From the NCBI GenBank assembly GCA_040508515.1, contig JBEVMS010000241.1, forward strand, positions 1-15,202: a DNA stretch of 15,202 bases, written 5' to 3'. Each line of letters opens with the position of its first letter. Position 1 is the stretch's first letter. This stretch comes from JBEVMS01 sp040508515 (GTDB lineage Bacteria; Pseudomonadota; Gammaproteobacteria; Xanthomonadales; Rhodanobacteraceae). The position numbers and the translations under genes were made by a program. This document shows positions 1 to 7,653 of this stretch, piece by piece. A model generated the notes under the pieces. The model was not told the origin of the DNA and did no database searches. It worked only from the letters and a program-made list of their open reading frames with translations.

Positions 1-29
1 TGGCTGAAAAACTCAAGCTCGGGACGCAC

Positions 30-3000
30 TCAGTGCGAGTGTTCGTCCTTGTTGTCGTCAATGGTGCGCGCGGGTTCTACGGAGCGTGCGTCCACAGCTT
101 CGGAGGCGGGCGTGGATGCATGATGCCCGCCGAGAAGGTCGCCTTGGGTAGGCACCGTGGTGGCAATCCGCGACGCCGTCGAGTCGGAGTTCGATGCCGC
201 ATCGGGCTGCTCAACGCTGACCGTGGCCGCTTGTTCCGCAACCGTTGAGGGGGGCTCTGCCGAATGCGGTGCGGCAACCGGATCTTGTACCGGCTCAGCC
301 AAGGTCGGCGCGGGGGCGAGTTCGACCGAAGCAGTGGCCGTTACCGAAGGCTTAGCTTGAGTCGGCTCATTTGCAACCAGAACGGAGGTCGGGGCATCGG
401 TGATTGCGGTTGCCATGGGAGCCCGTTCAACCGCCTGCTGGGCGATTGGTGCAACGGGCTCATCTTGCGTTGGCAGTGGCGCGTCATTGGTATGCAGCGG
501 GGTCCCCAGAGCCTCGGCAGGCAAGAGGGGGGACGTTACGGAAGGCGATTGCGTAGCCGTGTTCAAGACGGCAGCCGATTCGCTCGGGAGCGTTACTGTG
601 CCGTGCGGCGCTGCTTCCGGTTCGGCATGCGGTACGTGTTCCGCATGCTCGACCTGTGCGTGTGCAAGCACCGGCTCGCTTTTGTCAGGGATCGGTGGCA
701 ACGGTGGCAGATTGAATCCGCCATGACTGGGCAGCGCTGCTTCTTGGGCAATCATGGCGGCACCCGAGCCAACGACGGCGGCGGGTATGCCGGTGTATAG
801 CGTCTGCGCCGGTGTTGAGGCGGGACTTGCCGCAGGCTCGGTCACCGCTGCAACGGTCGGCACAGCGGTCGACTTGGGCATATTTTGATGCAGTGTCGAC
901 GCGGCGGACTTCGGTTCAGTCGATGCAGGCGGAGCTTCACGACGATCCTCATCGTCCAGCGCATCGGCATGGCCCGCGTTATCGGCGCCTGCTTGCGCGC
1001 CTTCATCATGCCGGCGCCGACGACGACCGCCACGACGACCACGGCGTCGACGCGATTGACCCACTTCTCCGAGCTCGCCGTCTTTGCCTTCTTCGGTAGC
1101 TAGCGTCGTTGCTTCGGTGGTAGCCAGTTTGGTCAATTCTGTGGCATCGGCCGACGCTTCTTGGGCACTGACCACGGCGCTTGACGGTGGTGACTGGCGC
1201 GGCTCTTTGGCCGCCCGCTCGACGATGGCCTCAGCCGGTTTGGCCTCGGGACGATTGCGTGGCTGCTGTTGCTTGCGCTCAGTGGCTGGTGCGAGCGGAC
1301 CGTCGAGGTTAACCGATGGCTTGGGCTGACGCTCAGCGCGTTCTGGCCGCGTTGAGGCGGCGGCGCTCGACTGGGCTTGCCGCACATTGGACGTGGTGTC
1401 GCTGCCGCCGCGCTGGCGATTCTGGCCCTTGCCCTGTTGCGCGGTGTTGCCGGCGCGTGAGCCGCTAGCACTGCTTTCATTGACGTCACGTCGGCCGGCG
1501 GCACGCGGGTTACCGGTGGCGCCGACATGGCGCGGTTGCCGTTGCGCGTCGTCGCGACGAGGTGATCGCGGCGTGGTGGGCTGGTTTTCCCGTGGCGGGG
1601 TTGCGGTGGCTGCGGCAGCAGGCTGCGCGGCGGCCGCGCTGCGAACCCAGCCGAACAAGCGTGAAAGGAGGCTGCTGTTGGCCGTCGGTGCAACCGGTTG
1701 CGGGGCGACCTTGCGTGTGGCGACCGGGGCGGTGGCGTCTGCTACCGTGGCGTTGGCCTCGGCGTCTTCGCGCACCGGTGCCGGCGTCGCCGGCACGATG
1801 CCGCTGACGGCCGGTTGCTCGCTGCTGCCCAGGGTCTGGCCCATCTTCGGCAGTTCGCTGGCTTCGACTGCAGTCAAACGCTCGTAACTGGGCTTGCTGT
1901 GCTCGCCCATATCCGCCTCGCGGATACGCTGAATCTCGATATGCGGCGTTTCCAGCTTGTCGTCAGCGACCACGACCACATGCACCTTGTGGCGCATTTC
2001 GATCTCGACCACGCTGGCGCGCTTTTCGTTGAGCAGGAAGTTGGCCACATCCGGCGGTGCCTGCACCAGCACCTGGCCGGTGTTTTCCTTCATGGCGTGT
2101 TCTTCGATCAGGCGCAGCGTGGACAGCGCCAGCGATTCAACGCCGCGAATATGGCCGTGGCCACCACAGCGCGGGCAGACGATCTGGGAGGCTTCACCCA
2201 GCGAAGGACGCAGGCGCTGGCGCGACATCTCCAGCAGGCCGAAGCGCGAAATGCGACCGACCTGAACCCGCGCGCGATCGAGCTTGAGCGCTTCCTTCAG
2301 GCGTTCTTCCACTTCGCGCTGGTGGCGCGGGCTGTCCATGTCGATGAAATCGATCACGATCAGGCCGCCGGCGTCGCGAATACGCGCCTGCCGGGCGATT
2401 TCCACCGCGGCCTCGCAATTGGTGTTGAACGCGGTTTCCTCGATATCCGAGCCCTTGGTGGCCTTGGACGAGTTGATGTCGATCGCAGTCAGCGCTTCGG
2501 TCTGGTCGATCACGATCGAGCCGCCCGAGGGCAGCCGCACCTGACGTTCAAACGCGCTCTCGATCTGGGTTTCGATCTGGTAGCGCGAAAACAGCGGGGT
2601 GTCATCTTTGTACAGCTTGAGCTTGCGCAGCGAGGTCGGCATCACCTGCTGCATGAACTCGCGCGCGTCGTGATACAGCGATTCCTCGTCGATCAGGATT
2701 TCGCCGATATCGTTGCGCAGGTAATCGCGCAGGGCGCGAATGAACAGCTTCGATTCCTGGTAGATCAGGAACGGCGCGCGCTGCTTGCTGGCCGCCTCGG
2801 AAATCGACTTCCACAGTTGCAGCAGGTAGTCCAAGTCCCATTGCAGTTCTTCGGCGTCGCGGCCCATGCCGGCGGTACGCACGATCAGGCCAACCTCGTC
2901 GGGCACCTTAAGGTGGTCGAGGGCTTCCTTCAGGGCCTGCCGATCTTCACCCTCGATCCGGCGCGAGACGCCGCCAGCCTTGGGGTTGTTCGGCATCAGC

Positions 3001-3380
3001 ACCATGTAGCGACCGGCCAGGCTGATGAACGTGGTCAGCGCCGCGCCCTTGTTGCCTCGCTCTTCTTTTTCGACCTGGACGACGACTTCCTGGCCTTCCT
3101 TGAGCAGTTCGCGGATCGAGGCTTTATTGGGATCAAGGCCAGCGGTGAAATACTCGCGTGCGATTTCCTTCAGCGGCAGAAAGCCGTGGCGCTCGGCGCC
3201 GTAATCGATGAAGCACGCTTCCAGCGATTGCTCGACGCGCGTGATGCGGCCCTTGTAGATATTGGCCTTTTTTTGTTCGCGGGAGGGTATTTCGATATCG
3301 AGGTCGTAAAGGGTTTGGCCATCGACGATGGCCACGCGCAACTCTTCACGCTGAGTTGCGTTAATCAACATACGCTTCAT
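30..3380 (-). CDS. rne: Ribonuclease E
   Basis: Endoribonuclease that starts mRNA decay and matures rRNA and tRNA; it acts at the inner membrane and scaffolds the degradosome. The N-terminal half (about 1-510) closely follows the E. coli enzyme as I recall it: opening MKRMLINATQ, the S1 region (KANIYKGRITRVEQ, YGAERHGFLPLKEI), the catalytic aspartates in AIDINSS (about residue 300) and VIDFIDMD (about 344), and the Zn-link CPRCGGHG (about 403). The C-terminal 600 residues look disordered and rich in Ala, Pro, Thr and Glu. Within them, SLLSRLFGWVRS (about 570-581) looks like the amphipathic membrane anchor, and an Arg block (about 770-788) looks like an RNA-binding segment. At 1116 residues it is somewhat longer than E. 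coli RNase E (1061). The ATG has a GAGGAAA ribosome site 7 nt upstream. It is divergent from rluC, as in E. coli. Partner-binding sites in the tail cannot be recognised by eye. Confidence 0.97.
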   Translation of the reverse strand: MKRMLINATQREELRVAIVDGQTLYDLDIEIPSREQKKANIYKGRITRVEQSLEACFIDYGAERHGFLPLKEIAREYFTAGLDPNKASIRELLKEGQEVVVQVEKEERGNKGAALTTFISLAGRYMVLMPNNPKAGGVSRRIEGEDRQALKEALDHLKVPDEVGLIVRTAGMGRDAEELQWDLDYLLQLWKSISEAASKQRAPFLIYQESKLFIRALRDYLRNDIGEILIDEESLYHDAREFMQQVMPTSLRKLKLYKDDTPLFSRYQIETQIESAFERQVRLPSGGSIVIDQTEALTAIDINSSKATKGSDIEETAFNTNCEAAVEIARQARIRDAGGLIVIDFIDMDSPRHQREVEERLKEALKLDRARVQVGRISRFGLLEMSRQRLRPSLGEASQIVCPRCGGHGHIRGVESLALSTLRLIEEHAMKENTGQVLVQAPPDVANFLLNEKRASVVEIEMRHKVHVVVVADDKLETPHIEIQRIREADMGEHSKPSYERLTAVEASELPKMGQTLGSSEQPAVSGIVPATPAPVREDAEANATVADATAPVATRKVAPQPVAPTANSSLLSRLFGWVRSAAAAQPAAAATATPPRENQPTTPRSPRRDDAQRQPRHVGATGNPRAAGRRDVNESSASGSRAGNTAQQGKGQNRQRGGSDTTSNVRQAQSSAAASTRPERAERQPKPSVNLDGPLAPATERKQQQPRNRPEAKPAEAIVERAAKEPRQSPPSSAVVSAQEASADATELTKLATTEATTLATEEGKDGELGEVGQSRRRRGRRGGRRRRRHDEGAQAGADNAGHADALDDEDRREAPPASTEPKSAASTLHQNMPKSTAVPTVAAVTEPAASPASTPAQTLYTGIPAAVVGSGAAMIAQEAALPSHGGFNLPPLPPIPDKSEPVLAHAQVEHAEHVPHAEPEAAPHGTVTLPSESAAVLNTATQSPSVTSPLLPAEALGTPLHTNDAPLPTQDEPVAPIAQQAVERAPMATAITDAPTSVLVANEPTQAKPSVTATASVELAPAPTLAEPVQDPVAAPHSAEPPSTVAEQAATVSVEQPDAASNSDSTASRIATTVPTQGDLLGGHHASTPASEAVDARSVEPARTIDDNKDEHSH

Positions 3381-3550
3381 TGTGGTTTCCTCAGCTTAAG
3401 ACCGCGCGTCGCGCGCCGCGGTGGCGCCAAGGTGGCGGCCTGCCGGGGATCGCGCCGCTGCGGTAAAGCGGCAAAAAAACGACACCGTTTCCGGTGACGG
3501 GGGTGATTCTTGGCATCACGCTCCAAGCATCTGGTACTTCGCAGTACCGG
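3381..3550 (-). promoter_or_regulatory. Structured 5' leader of rne (candidate autoregulatory element)
   Basis: Part of the 337-bp gap between rne and rluC. Read toward rne it holds, in order: a 6-bp stem GGTACT/AGTACC with a GCGA loop (3548-3533); a 3+5-bp stem around CTTGG/CCAAG (3531-3505); a 5-bp stem CACCG/CGGTG with a GAAA loop (3496-3483); a T7 tract (3479-3473); and a 6-bp stem GCCGCT/AGCGGC (3472-3454). Two loops are GNRA in this orientation only. The ribosome site GAGGAAA follows near 3388. E. coli rne is known to have a long 5' UTR whose hairpins let RNase E control its own mRNA. A similar role here is inferred from position and structure, not from sequence similarity. The CACCG stem followed by T7 also resembles an intrinsic terminator, so attenuation is another possibility. 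I could not place the rne promoter. Confidence 0.45.
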
Positions 3551-3577
3551 ACAAATGGCAACCCAAACCGTTACGAT
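3548..3577 (+). promoter_or_regulatory. Weak candidate promoter for rluC
   Basis: A CGGACA hexamer (3548-3553) and a TACGAT hexamer (3572-3577), 18 bp apart, each match the sigma-70 consensus at four of six positions. A transcript from here would have a leader of about 130 nt before the rluC ATG. A TATCCT sequence at 3692-3697 is an alternative -10 that would give a very short leader. Neither is strong. The rest of 3551-3717 is GC-rich and shows no other gene or element I can support. Confidence 0.2.
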
Positions 3578-3717
3578 GAAAGGGAGCAGCGACCGGCTGC
3601 CGTGCTGGCATGCCGGCGCAATCCTCGCCGGCGTCACGGGCGGGCGCCCAACTCCGAATCAGTAAACGGGCAGGGCGTAGCGCTGGCCGAGTATCCTATC
3701 TCAGCAGGTTTTTTTCA

Positions 3718-4686
3718 ATGCAGACGGTAACTTCCCCCGATGCACCTCAAGGTGTGCGTCAAGTCGAGATCGGTCCCGAGCGCGATGGTCAGCGGATCGA
3801 CAATGCGCTGATGACCCTGCTTAAAGGGGTGCCCAAAAGCATGATCTACCGCCTGCTGCGCACCGGTCAGGTGCGTGTCAATGGCAAACGGGCCAAGCCC
3901 GATACCCGGCTGACCGCTGGCGATATGTTGCGAATTCCGCCGGTGCGCGTGGCTGAACGGCCGGTTCATCAGGGCCCGCCCACCGGGATGGTGGCCGAAG
4001 TGGCCGAGGCGGTGATCTTCGAGGACAAGCATTTTCTTGTGATCGACAAACCCGCCGGGATCGCCAGCCACGGGGGCAGCGGGGTCAGCCATGGCGCGAT
4101 CGAACTGCTGCGCGCGGCGCGGCCTAACGAGCATCTGGAACTGGTCCATCGGCTCGATCGCGACACCAGTGGCGTGCTGGTATTCGCCAAAACCCGTTCA
4201 GGCTTGATCGGTCTGCAGGCGGCGATCCGTGCCGGCGAGGTGGTCAAGCAGTACCTGTGCCTGATGGTTGGGCATCCGCCGAAGGCCAAGTTCGATGTCA
4301 ACGCGCCCCTGGCCAAGTCGATCCTGCAGGGCGGCGAGCGGATGGTGCGGGTTGCCGATAATGGAAAACCTTCGCTGACCTTTTTCCATGAGGCCGAGCA
4401 GTATCCGGGAGCACGTCTAATGCACGCCACGCTCGGCACGGGACGCACCCACCAGATCCGCGTGCATGCGGCGCATGTGGGCTTTCCACTGGCTGGCGAT
4501 CCCAAATACGGCAATAAAGAGGCCAATAAGGGCTATCAAGAATTGGGCCTCAAGCGGATGTTCCTGCATGCCTCGCACATGAGCTTTGAGCTGGAAGATC
4601 GTAGCTATAGCTTTTCGGCACCGTTGCCGGATGAGCTCAAAGTGTTCCTCGATCGCCTGGCGCTCAGGAAAAAAACCGCGCGCTGA
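3718..4686 (+). CDS. rluC: 23S rRNA pseudouridine synthase RluC
   Basis: Converts uridines of 23S rRNA (955, 2504 and 2580 in E. coli) to pseudouridine. The 322 residues match the usual family length (319 in E. coli). An N-terminal S4 RNA-binding domain (about 20-75; RIDNALMTLL, VRVNGKRAKPDTRL) is followed by the RluA-type catalytic domain with HRLDRDTSGVLVFAK; the catalytic Asp is D147. The family motifs GRTHQIRVH and AGDPKYG follow. I chose the ATG at 3718 because the S4 domain starts shortly after it; the open frame back to 3610 encodes an unlike Arg/Ser-rich stretch. The ribosome site is a weak AGG (3706-3708) followed by seven T residues. Divergent rne-rluC is the arrangement in many gammaproteobacteria and favours RluC over RluD or RluA. 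The 3' end overlaps the convergent membrane-protein gene by 23 bp. Confidence 0.93.
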   Translation: MQTVTSPDAPQGVRQVEIGPERDGQRIDNALMTLLKGVPKSMIYRLLRTGQVRVNGKRAKPDTRLTAGDMLRIPPVRVAERPVHQGPPTGMVAEVAEAVIFEDKHFLVIDKPAGIASHGGSGVSHGAIELLRAARPNEHLELVHRLDRDTSGVLVFAKTRSGLIGLQAAIRAGEVVKQYLCLMVGHPPKAKFDVNAPLAKSILQGGERMVRVADNGKPSLTFFHEAEQYPGARLMHATLGTGRTHQIRVHAAHVGFPLAGDPKYGNKEANKGYQELGLKRMFLHASHMSFELEDRSYSFSAPLPDELKVFLDRLALRKKTAR

Positions 4687-6145
4687 CTTCCAGCGATCGC
4701 AGCGTGGCGCCAGCGACGCCCGCTTCCAACAGCAACGCGCAGAGCGCATGCGCCACGGCGATTGGAAGCAGGGCACGCTGCTGTTTGAATTGCCATGCCC
4801 AAAGCAACTCTGCGATGAAACAAAGCTGCATCAACAGGCCGTTGGGCGTGTGCAATAGCGCAAAGACTAGAGCGCTCAACAACACGCCCAGCAGGCGCGG
4901 GAACCCGTCCAGATGGCGCAGCAGCACGACGAGTATCAGCCACTGCTGCAGCGCAGCCCAGCCGAAATAGGTAATGACGTGCAGAGGTGGCAAGGCTTGC
5001 AGCGGATGGCCGCACAGCAGCCACAGCACGATGGCCAACGGCAGCGGCGCCAAGGCGATCAACCAGCTCGTCGGCGGGCCGTGCCAGCGCCAATCGGCGG
5101 GGCGCTCGCGCCAACTGAGGAGGCCGGCGTAAAGCAGGGTGACGAGAAAGCCGGTTGCGGCCGGCGGCGATACGCTCTGTCCCACTTGAAGGCCGGTGAG
5201 AAGCCACAGCGGACCAGGCAGGCAGGCCAGGCCGTCCAGCCAACGCGGATGGCTCCGGCGGAAGAGCAACATCAGTACACCCAGCACATAGGCGCACAGC
5301 CCAAGCCATCGCGTCCATTGGCGAGGCTGCGCGGTCATCAATGGTTTGGGCAGGTGGCCTACCGCGACTACCGCGCCGGGCCATGTGGCAAGCGCCTGAT
5401 CGCGCTGGATCAGCAGGCTTTCGGCAGGGCTTGCCGCGTCGAGCACGATTTTTGGGCTGGACTCGCTGCGGTCCGCTGGCAGGGCGTTCGCGGTTTGCTG
5501 ATTGCTGAGGATACGGGTGGGGGGCGTGGGTGATCCGGTCGGCGCTGATGTCGGCAGTAGGGCTACGTCCGATAGCGCCAGCCAACTGCCGGATGGGAGT
5601 TGCAAGGTCATTCGCAGCATGTTGATCGAGCGGCCGGGTCGGCACGATTGTCCCTGGACGGTGTGCCAAGCCAAGGCGCGCACATCAACGACGGGCTGCT
5701 GCTCGCCAGCAGACAGCGGAATGCCGAGGCTGGTGGCACAGATGGCCGGATCGTCCCCGCTGGCGGTAAGCAACCCTAAATGGCCGCCGCGCTCGCTGTC
5801 GATGCGCAATCGCAGTCGCGGCCAATGACGCAGGTCGATTGGCTGCTCCAGGCGAAGGCCCAAATCAAACGGCGAGCCATCAAGGCTAATCACGCGCAAG
5901 CCGGTCTGGCCGGTTTCGAGTCGGGCGGCACCGAAAGCACGTCCGGCGATCAGGTCATGCGGTTGGCGTGGCTGCCACTGCCAGAGTGGCAGGCCCTGGC
6001 GCAGCCGATCCAGCCGATCGGCGGCTTGCTGTTGCAGATGTTGCGCGGTGAGGCGCGCGCTTAGCCACGGCAGTGCCAGCAGGCAACTGGCGACGAGCAG
6101 CGCGAAGCCGGCCAGTTCGATCAGTTGCCTGTGACGCGCCGGCAC
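4664..6145 (-). CDS. Polytopic membrane protein, CPBP/Abi protease-like with Gln-Gln replacing the catalytic Glu pair
   Basis: A 493-residue protein read from a GTG that follows the phhB stop after 2 bp; the frame upstream is only a shadow of phhB. There is one N-terminal hydrophobic helix (about 9-28). A hydrophilic region (about 29-265) follows that I cannot assign and that probably lies in the periplasm. About seven hydrophobic segments run from about 270 to 477. The last three carry the layout of a CPBP (Rce1/CAAX-like) intramembrane protease: a paired-residue motif, then FALLH (F428, H432), then AHAL (H466). The first motif reads LQQW (Q400-Q401) where active members have two glutamates. 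It may therefore be an inactive or altered member, or belong to another family of similar shape. Substrate and role are unknown. The short gap suggests co-transcription with phhB. The end overlaps rluC by 23 bp. Confidence 0.75.
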   Translation of the reverse strand: MPARHRQLIELAGFALLVASCLLALPWLSARLTAQHLQQQAADRLDRLRQGLPLWQWQPRQPHDLIAGRAFGAARLETGQTGLRVISLDGSPFDLGLRLEQPIDLRHWPRLRLRIDSERGGHLGLLTASGDDPAICATSLGIPLSAGEQQPVVDVRALAWHTVQGQSCRPGRSINMLRMTLQLPSGSWLALSDVALLPTSAPTGSPTPPTRILSNQQTANALPADRSESSPKIVLDAASPAESLLIQRDQALATWPGAVVAVGHLPKPLMTAQPRQWTRWLGLCAYVLGVLMLLFRRSHPRWLDGLACLPGPLWLLTGLQVGQSVSPPAATGFLVTLLYAGLLSWRERPADWRWHGPPTSWLIALAPLPLAIVLWLLCGHPLQALPPLHVITYFGWAALQQWLILVVLLRHLDGFPRLLGVLLSALVFALLHTPNGLLMQLCFIAELLWAWQFKQQRALLPIAVAHALCALLLEAGVAGATLRSLEVSARFFS

Positions 6146-6147
6146 GC

Positions 6148-6489
6148 TCAGTGTGCCAGCAGGGTTTCGACGCGGGCGGCGCAGACGAAATCGTTCAGCG
6201 ACAGCCCGCCGACATCGTGCGTCGACCACAGTACCTGGCAATGGGCATAGCCTGCCTCGAGGTCGGGGTGATGATCTTCCTGATTGGCCATGAAACCCAC
6301 CGCATTGATAAAGCCCAGAGTGCGATGGAAATCGGCGAAGCGAAAATCCTTGACGATCGCCTTGCCGTCCTGCCGCAACTGCCAACCAGGCAGCAAGGCC
6401 AGCAGCTCATCGATATGGGCGCGGCTCAAGGCATGTTCGCTACCTTGGCGCGGCAGGCAATGTTGGGTGGCAAGGTCGGCGAGGATCAT
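6148..6489 (-). CDS. phhB: 4a-hydroxytetrahydrobiopterin (pterin-4a-carbinolamine) dehydratase
   Basis: Dehydrates 4a-hydroxytetrahydropterin, the spent cofactor of aromatic amino-acid hydroxylases such as phenylalanine hydroxylase, so that it can be reduced again. At 113 residues it has the normal family length. The signature is complete: NQEDHHPD followed by STHDVGGLSLNDFVCAARVE, which supply the three active-site histidines. The start is an ATG with GGAG 7 nt upstream. No hydroxylase gene (phhA) lies in the window, so the partner must be elsewhere if it is present. The gene is divergent from nfuA and leads into the membrane-protein gene. A TTGACT hexamer at 6550-6545 could be its -35, but I see no good -10. 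Confidence 0.93.
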   Translation of the reverse strand: MILADLATQHCLPRQGSEHALSRAHIDELLALLPGWQLRQDGKAIVKDFRFADFHRTLGFINAVGFMANQEDHHPDLEAGYAHCQVLWSTHDVGGLSLNDFVCAARVETLLAH

Positions 6490-6570
6490 GCGGTCTCCGT
6501 ATGTTGCAGGCAAAGACGCAAGCGTCGAAGTTTGCTGCGAAAAAGTCAAAGCCGCCCCGATGAGGCCAAA

Positions 6571-6597
6571 CAGGACTAAAATCGAACCTTGACTGCC
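6571..6597 (+). promoter_or_regulatory. nfuA promoter -10 with possible IscR-like half-site
   Basis: TAAAAT at 6578-6583 matches the sigma-70 -10 at five of six positions and lies 59 bp before the nfuA ATG; no clear -35 is visible at the right spacing. The -10 is embedded in GGACTAAAATCG, which resembles one half of a type 1 IscR site (GACTA, an A/T run, then a CGG-like end). The second half is poor. IscR control of nfuA is reported in other gammaproteobacteria; here it is only a suggestion. Confidence 0.35.
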
Positions 6598-6642
6598 CAC
6601 AAGCCGCGCATCGCGCCGACGGCATCGGCTGGAGTGTTTTTC

Positions 6643-7251
6643 ATGATCGATATTTCCGAACGAGCGCAGCAACATTTTGTCCGCCTGTTGGACCAGCAAG
6701 GCGGCGAAGGGTTGGGCATTCGCCTGAGCGTGGTTGCGGCCGGCACGGCGGCGGCCAATTGCGAACTCGAATTTTGCGACTCCGCCGAACTCAATGGCAA
6801 TGAGTGGACACTGGAGTTGAGCGGCTTCAATCTTTACGTCGACGGCGAGAGTGTGCGCTGGCTCGATGGCGCCAGCATCGACTACGAACCTAATCTCACC
6901 GGCGGCCTGCTGAACATCCGCGCGCCCAAGATCAAGGGTGAGCTTCCGGGAATGGACGCCAGCCTGGTGGAGCGGGTGCGTTATGTACTCGATGCGGAAA
7001 TCAATCCGCAGCTCGCGGGGCACGGCGGGCGAATCAGCCTGCTGGAAGTCAGTGCGCAGGGCGTGGTGGTATTGCAGTTCGGCGGCGGTTGCCACGGTTG
7101 CGGGATGGTCGATGTCACGCTTAAGGAAGGGGTCGAGAAGACCCTGCGCCAGCGCGTGCCGGAGATTACCGCGGTGCGCGATGCCACCGATCATAGCGGC
7201 GGTGAAAACCCTTACTACGATAAACGCGCCGGGCATTCCGCCGTCGGCTGA
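6643..7251 (+). CDS. nfuA: Fe-S biogenesis protein NfuA
   Basis: Carrier that takes Fe-S clusters from the Isc or Suf machinery and delivers 4Fe-4S clusters to target enzymes, especially under oxidative stress or low iron. The 202 residues show the two-domain NfuA form. A degenerate A-type domain (about 1-100; GIRLSVVAAGTAAANCELEF) lacks the usual cysteine triad. The Nfu domain has INPQLAGHGGRISLLEV and FGGGCHGCGMVDVTLKEGVE; C150 and C153 form the cluster-binding CxxC. The C-terminal GGENPYY also matches the E. coli protein as I recall it. I chose the ATG at 6643 because it has GGAG about 8 nt upstream and starts at the domain edge; an in-frame start at 6589 would add 18 unlike residues. It is convergent with the cytochrome gene, 27 bp away. 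Confidence 0.95.
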   Translation: MIDISERAQQHFVRLLDQQGGEGLGIRLSVVAAGTAAANCELEFCDSAELNGNEWTLELSGFNLYVDGESVRWLDGASIDYEPNLTGGLLNIRAPKIKGELPGMDASLVERVRYVLDAEINPQLAGHGGRISLLEVSAQGVVVLQFGGGCHGCGMVDVTLKEGVEKTLRQRVPEITAVRDATDHSGGENPYYDKRAGHSAVG

Positions 7252-7278
7252 GGCTTGGTGGCGCGGTCCAAGGCGGGT

Positions 7279-7626
7279 TCAATCACCTTGGACATGACCT
7301 TCGAGCGTATCGAGCTTGCCGGGCTGGCTGGCATAGAAGGCGGCGATGTCTTCGATATCGTCGTCCGATAGCGTGGCAGCGAAGCCTTTCATGATCGGGT
7401 TATTGCGCCGACCATCCTTGTATTCGTGCAAGGCCTGCTGGAGATATTGATTGTACTGGCCGGCCAGACGCGGATACTGCGGGTCCAGCCCGCTGATATC
7501 CCCATGGCAGGCATTGCAGGTCACAGCTTTTTGCTTGCCGGCGATCGGATCAGCCGCGGCCAGCGTTTGGCTGGATAGCAACGCCATCGTGGTGCCGAAT
7601 AAAAGCAGGGTAAGCGCACGTTTCAT
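7279..7626 (-). CDS. Exported monohaem cytochrome c (class I, c4-half-like)
   Basis: Small periplasmic electron carrier of 115 residues. A Sec signal peptide (about 1-24, ending near TLAAAD) precedes CNACH (C37, C40, H41), which binds haem. M79 in NNPIMKGF is the likely second iron ligand, and the C-terminal helix is LSDDDIEDIAAFYAS. The pattern RLAGQYNQYLQQAL, then EYKDGRR.NPIM, then LSD is that of cytochrome c4, but c4 has two such domains and this protein has one. It lies 27 bp downstream of a paralogue and is probably in the same transcript. The redox partner is unknown; a terminal oxidase or nitrogen-oxide reductase would be usual. The ribosome site is not strong. Confidence 0.88.
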   Translation of the reverse strand: MKRALTLLLFGTTMALLSSQTLAAADPIAGKQKAVTCNACHGDISGLDPQYPRLAGQYNQYLQQALHEYKDGRRNNPIMKGFAATLSDDDIEDIAAFYASQPGKLDTLEGHVQGD

Positions 7627-7653
7627 GCCGATCCTTGAGAGTCCTGAGACGAC

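Noticed and set aside
7..37. Possible rne terminator: CGCACTCAGTGCG palindrome at the stop and a T5 run on the minus strand
   Set aside because: The stem is only 4 bp once a loop is allowed, and the T run lies about 13 nt from it. The real terminator may be outside the window.
970..1070. Arg-rich low-complexity DNA inside rne as a repeat element
   Set aside because: It encodes the Arg block of the RNase E tail in frame; no separate DNA repeat is needed to explain it.
1698..3497. Long plus-strand open frame (599 codons) opposite rne
   Set aside because: It is antisense to the conserved catalytic half of RNase E, has no recognisable domain, and is what GC-rich codon use produces on the opposite strand.
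3377..3637. Minus-strand open frame of 86 codons ending at the rne start, a possible leader peptide
   Set aside because: It runs through the proposed hairpins, is Arg/Pro-rich without a ribosome site I trust, and resembles chance coding in GC-rich DNA. The ATGA overlap with rne is noted but not enough.
7254..7272. CTTGG/CCAAG stem between nfuA and the cytochrome gene
   Set aside because: A 5-bp stem with no T tract on either side. It could be a weak bidirectional end, but it is within chance for this GC content.
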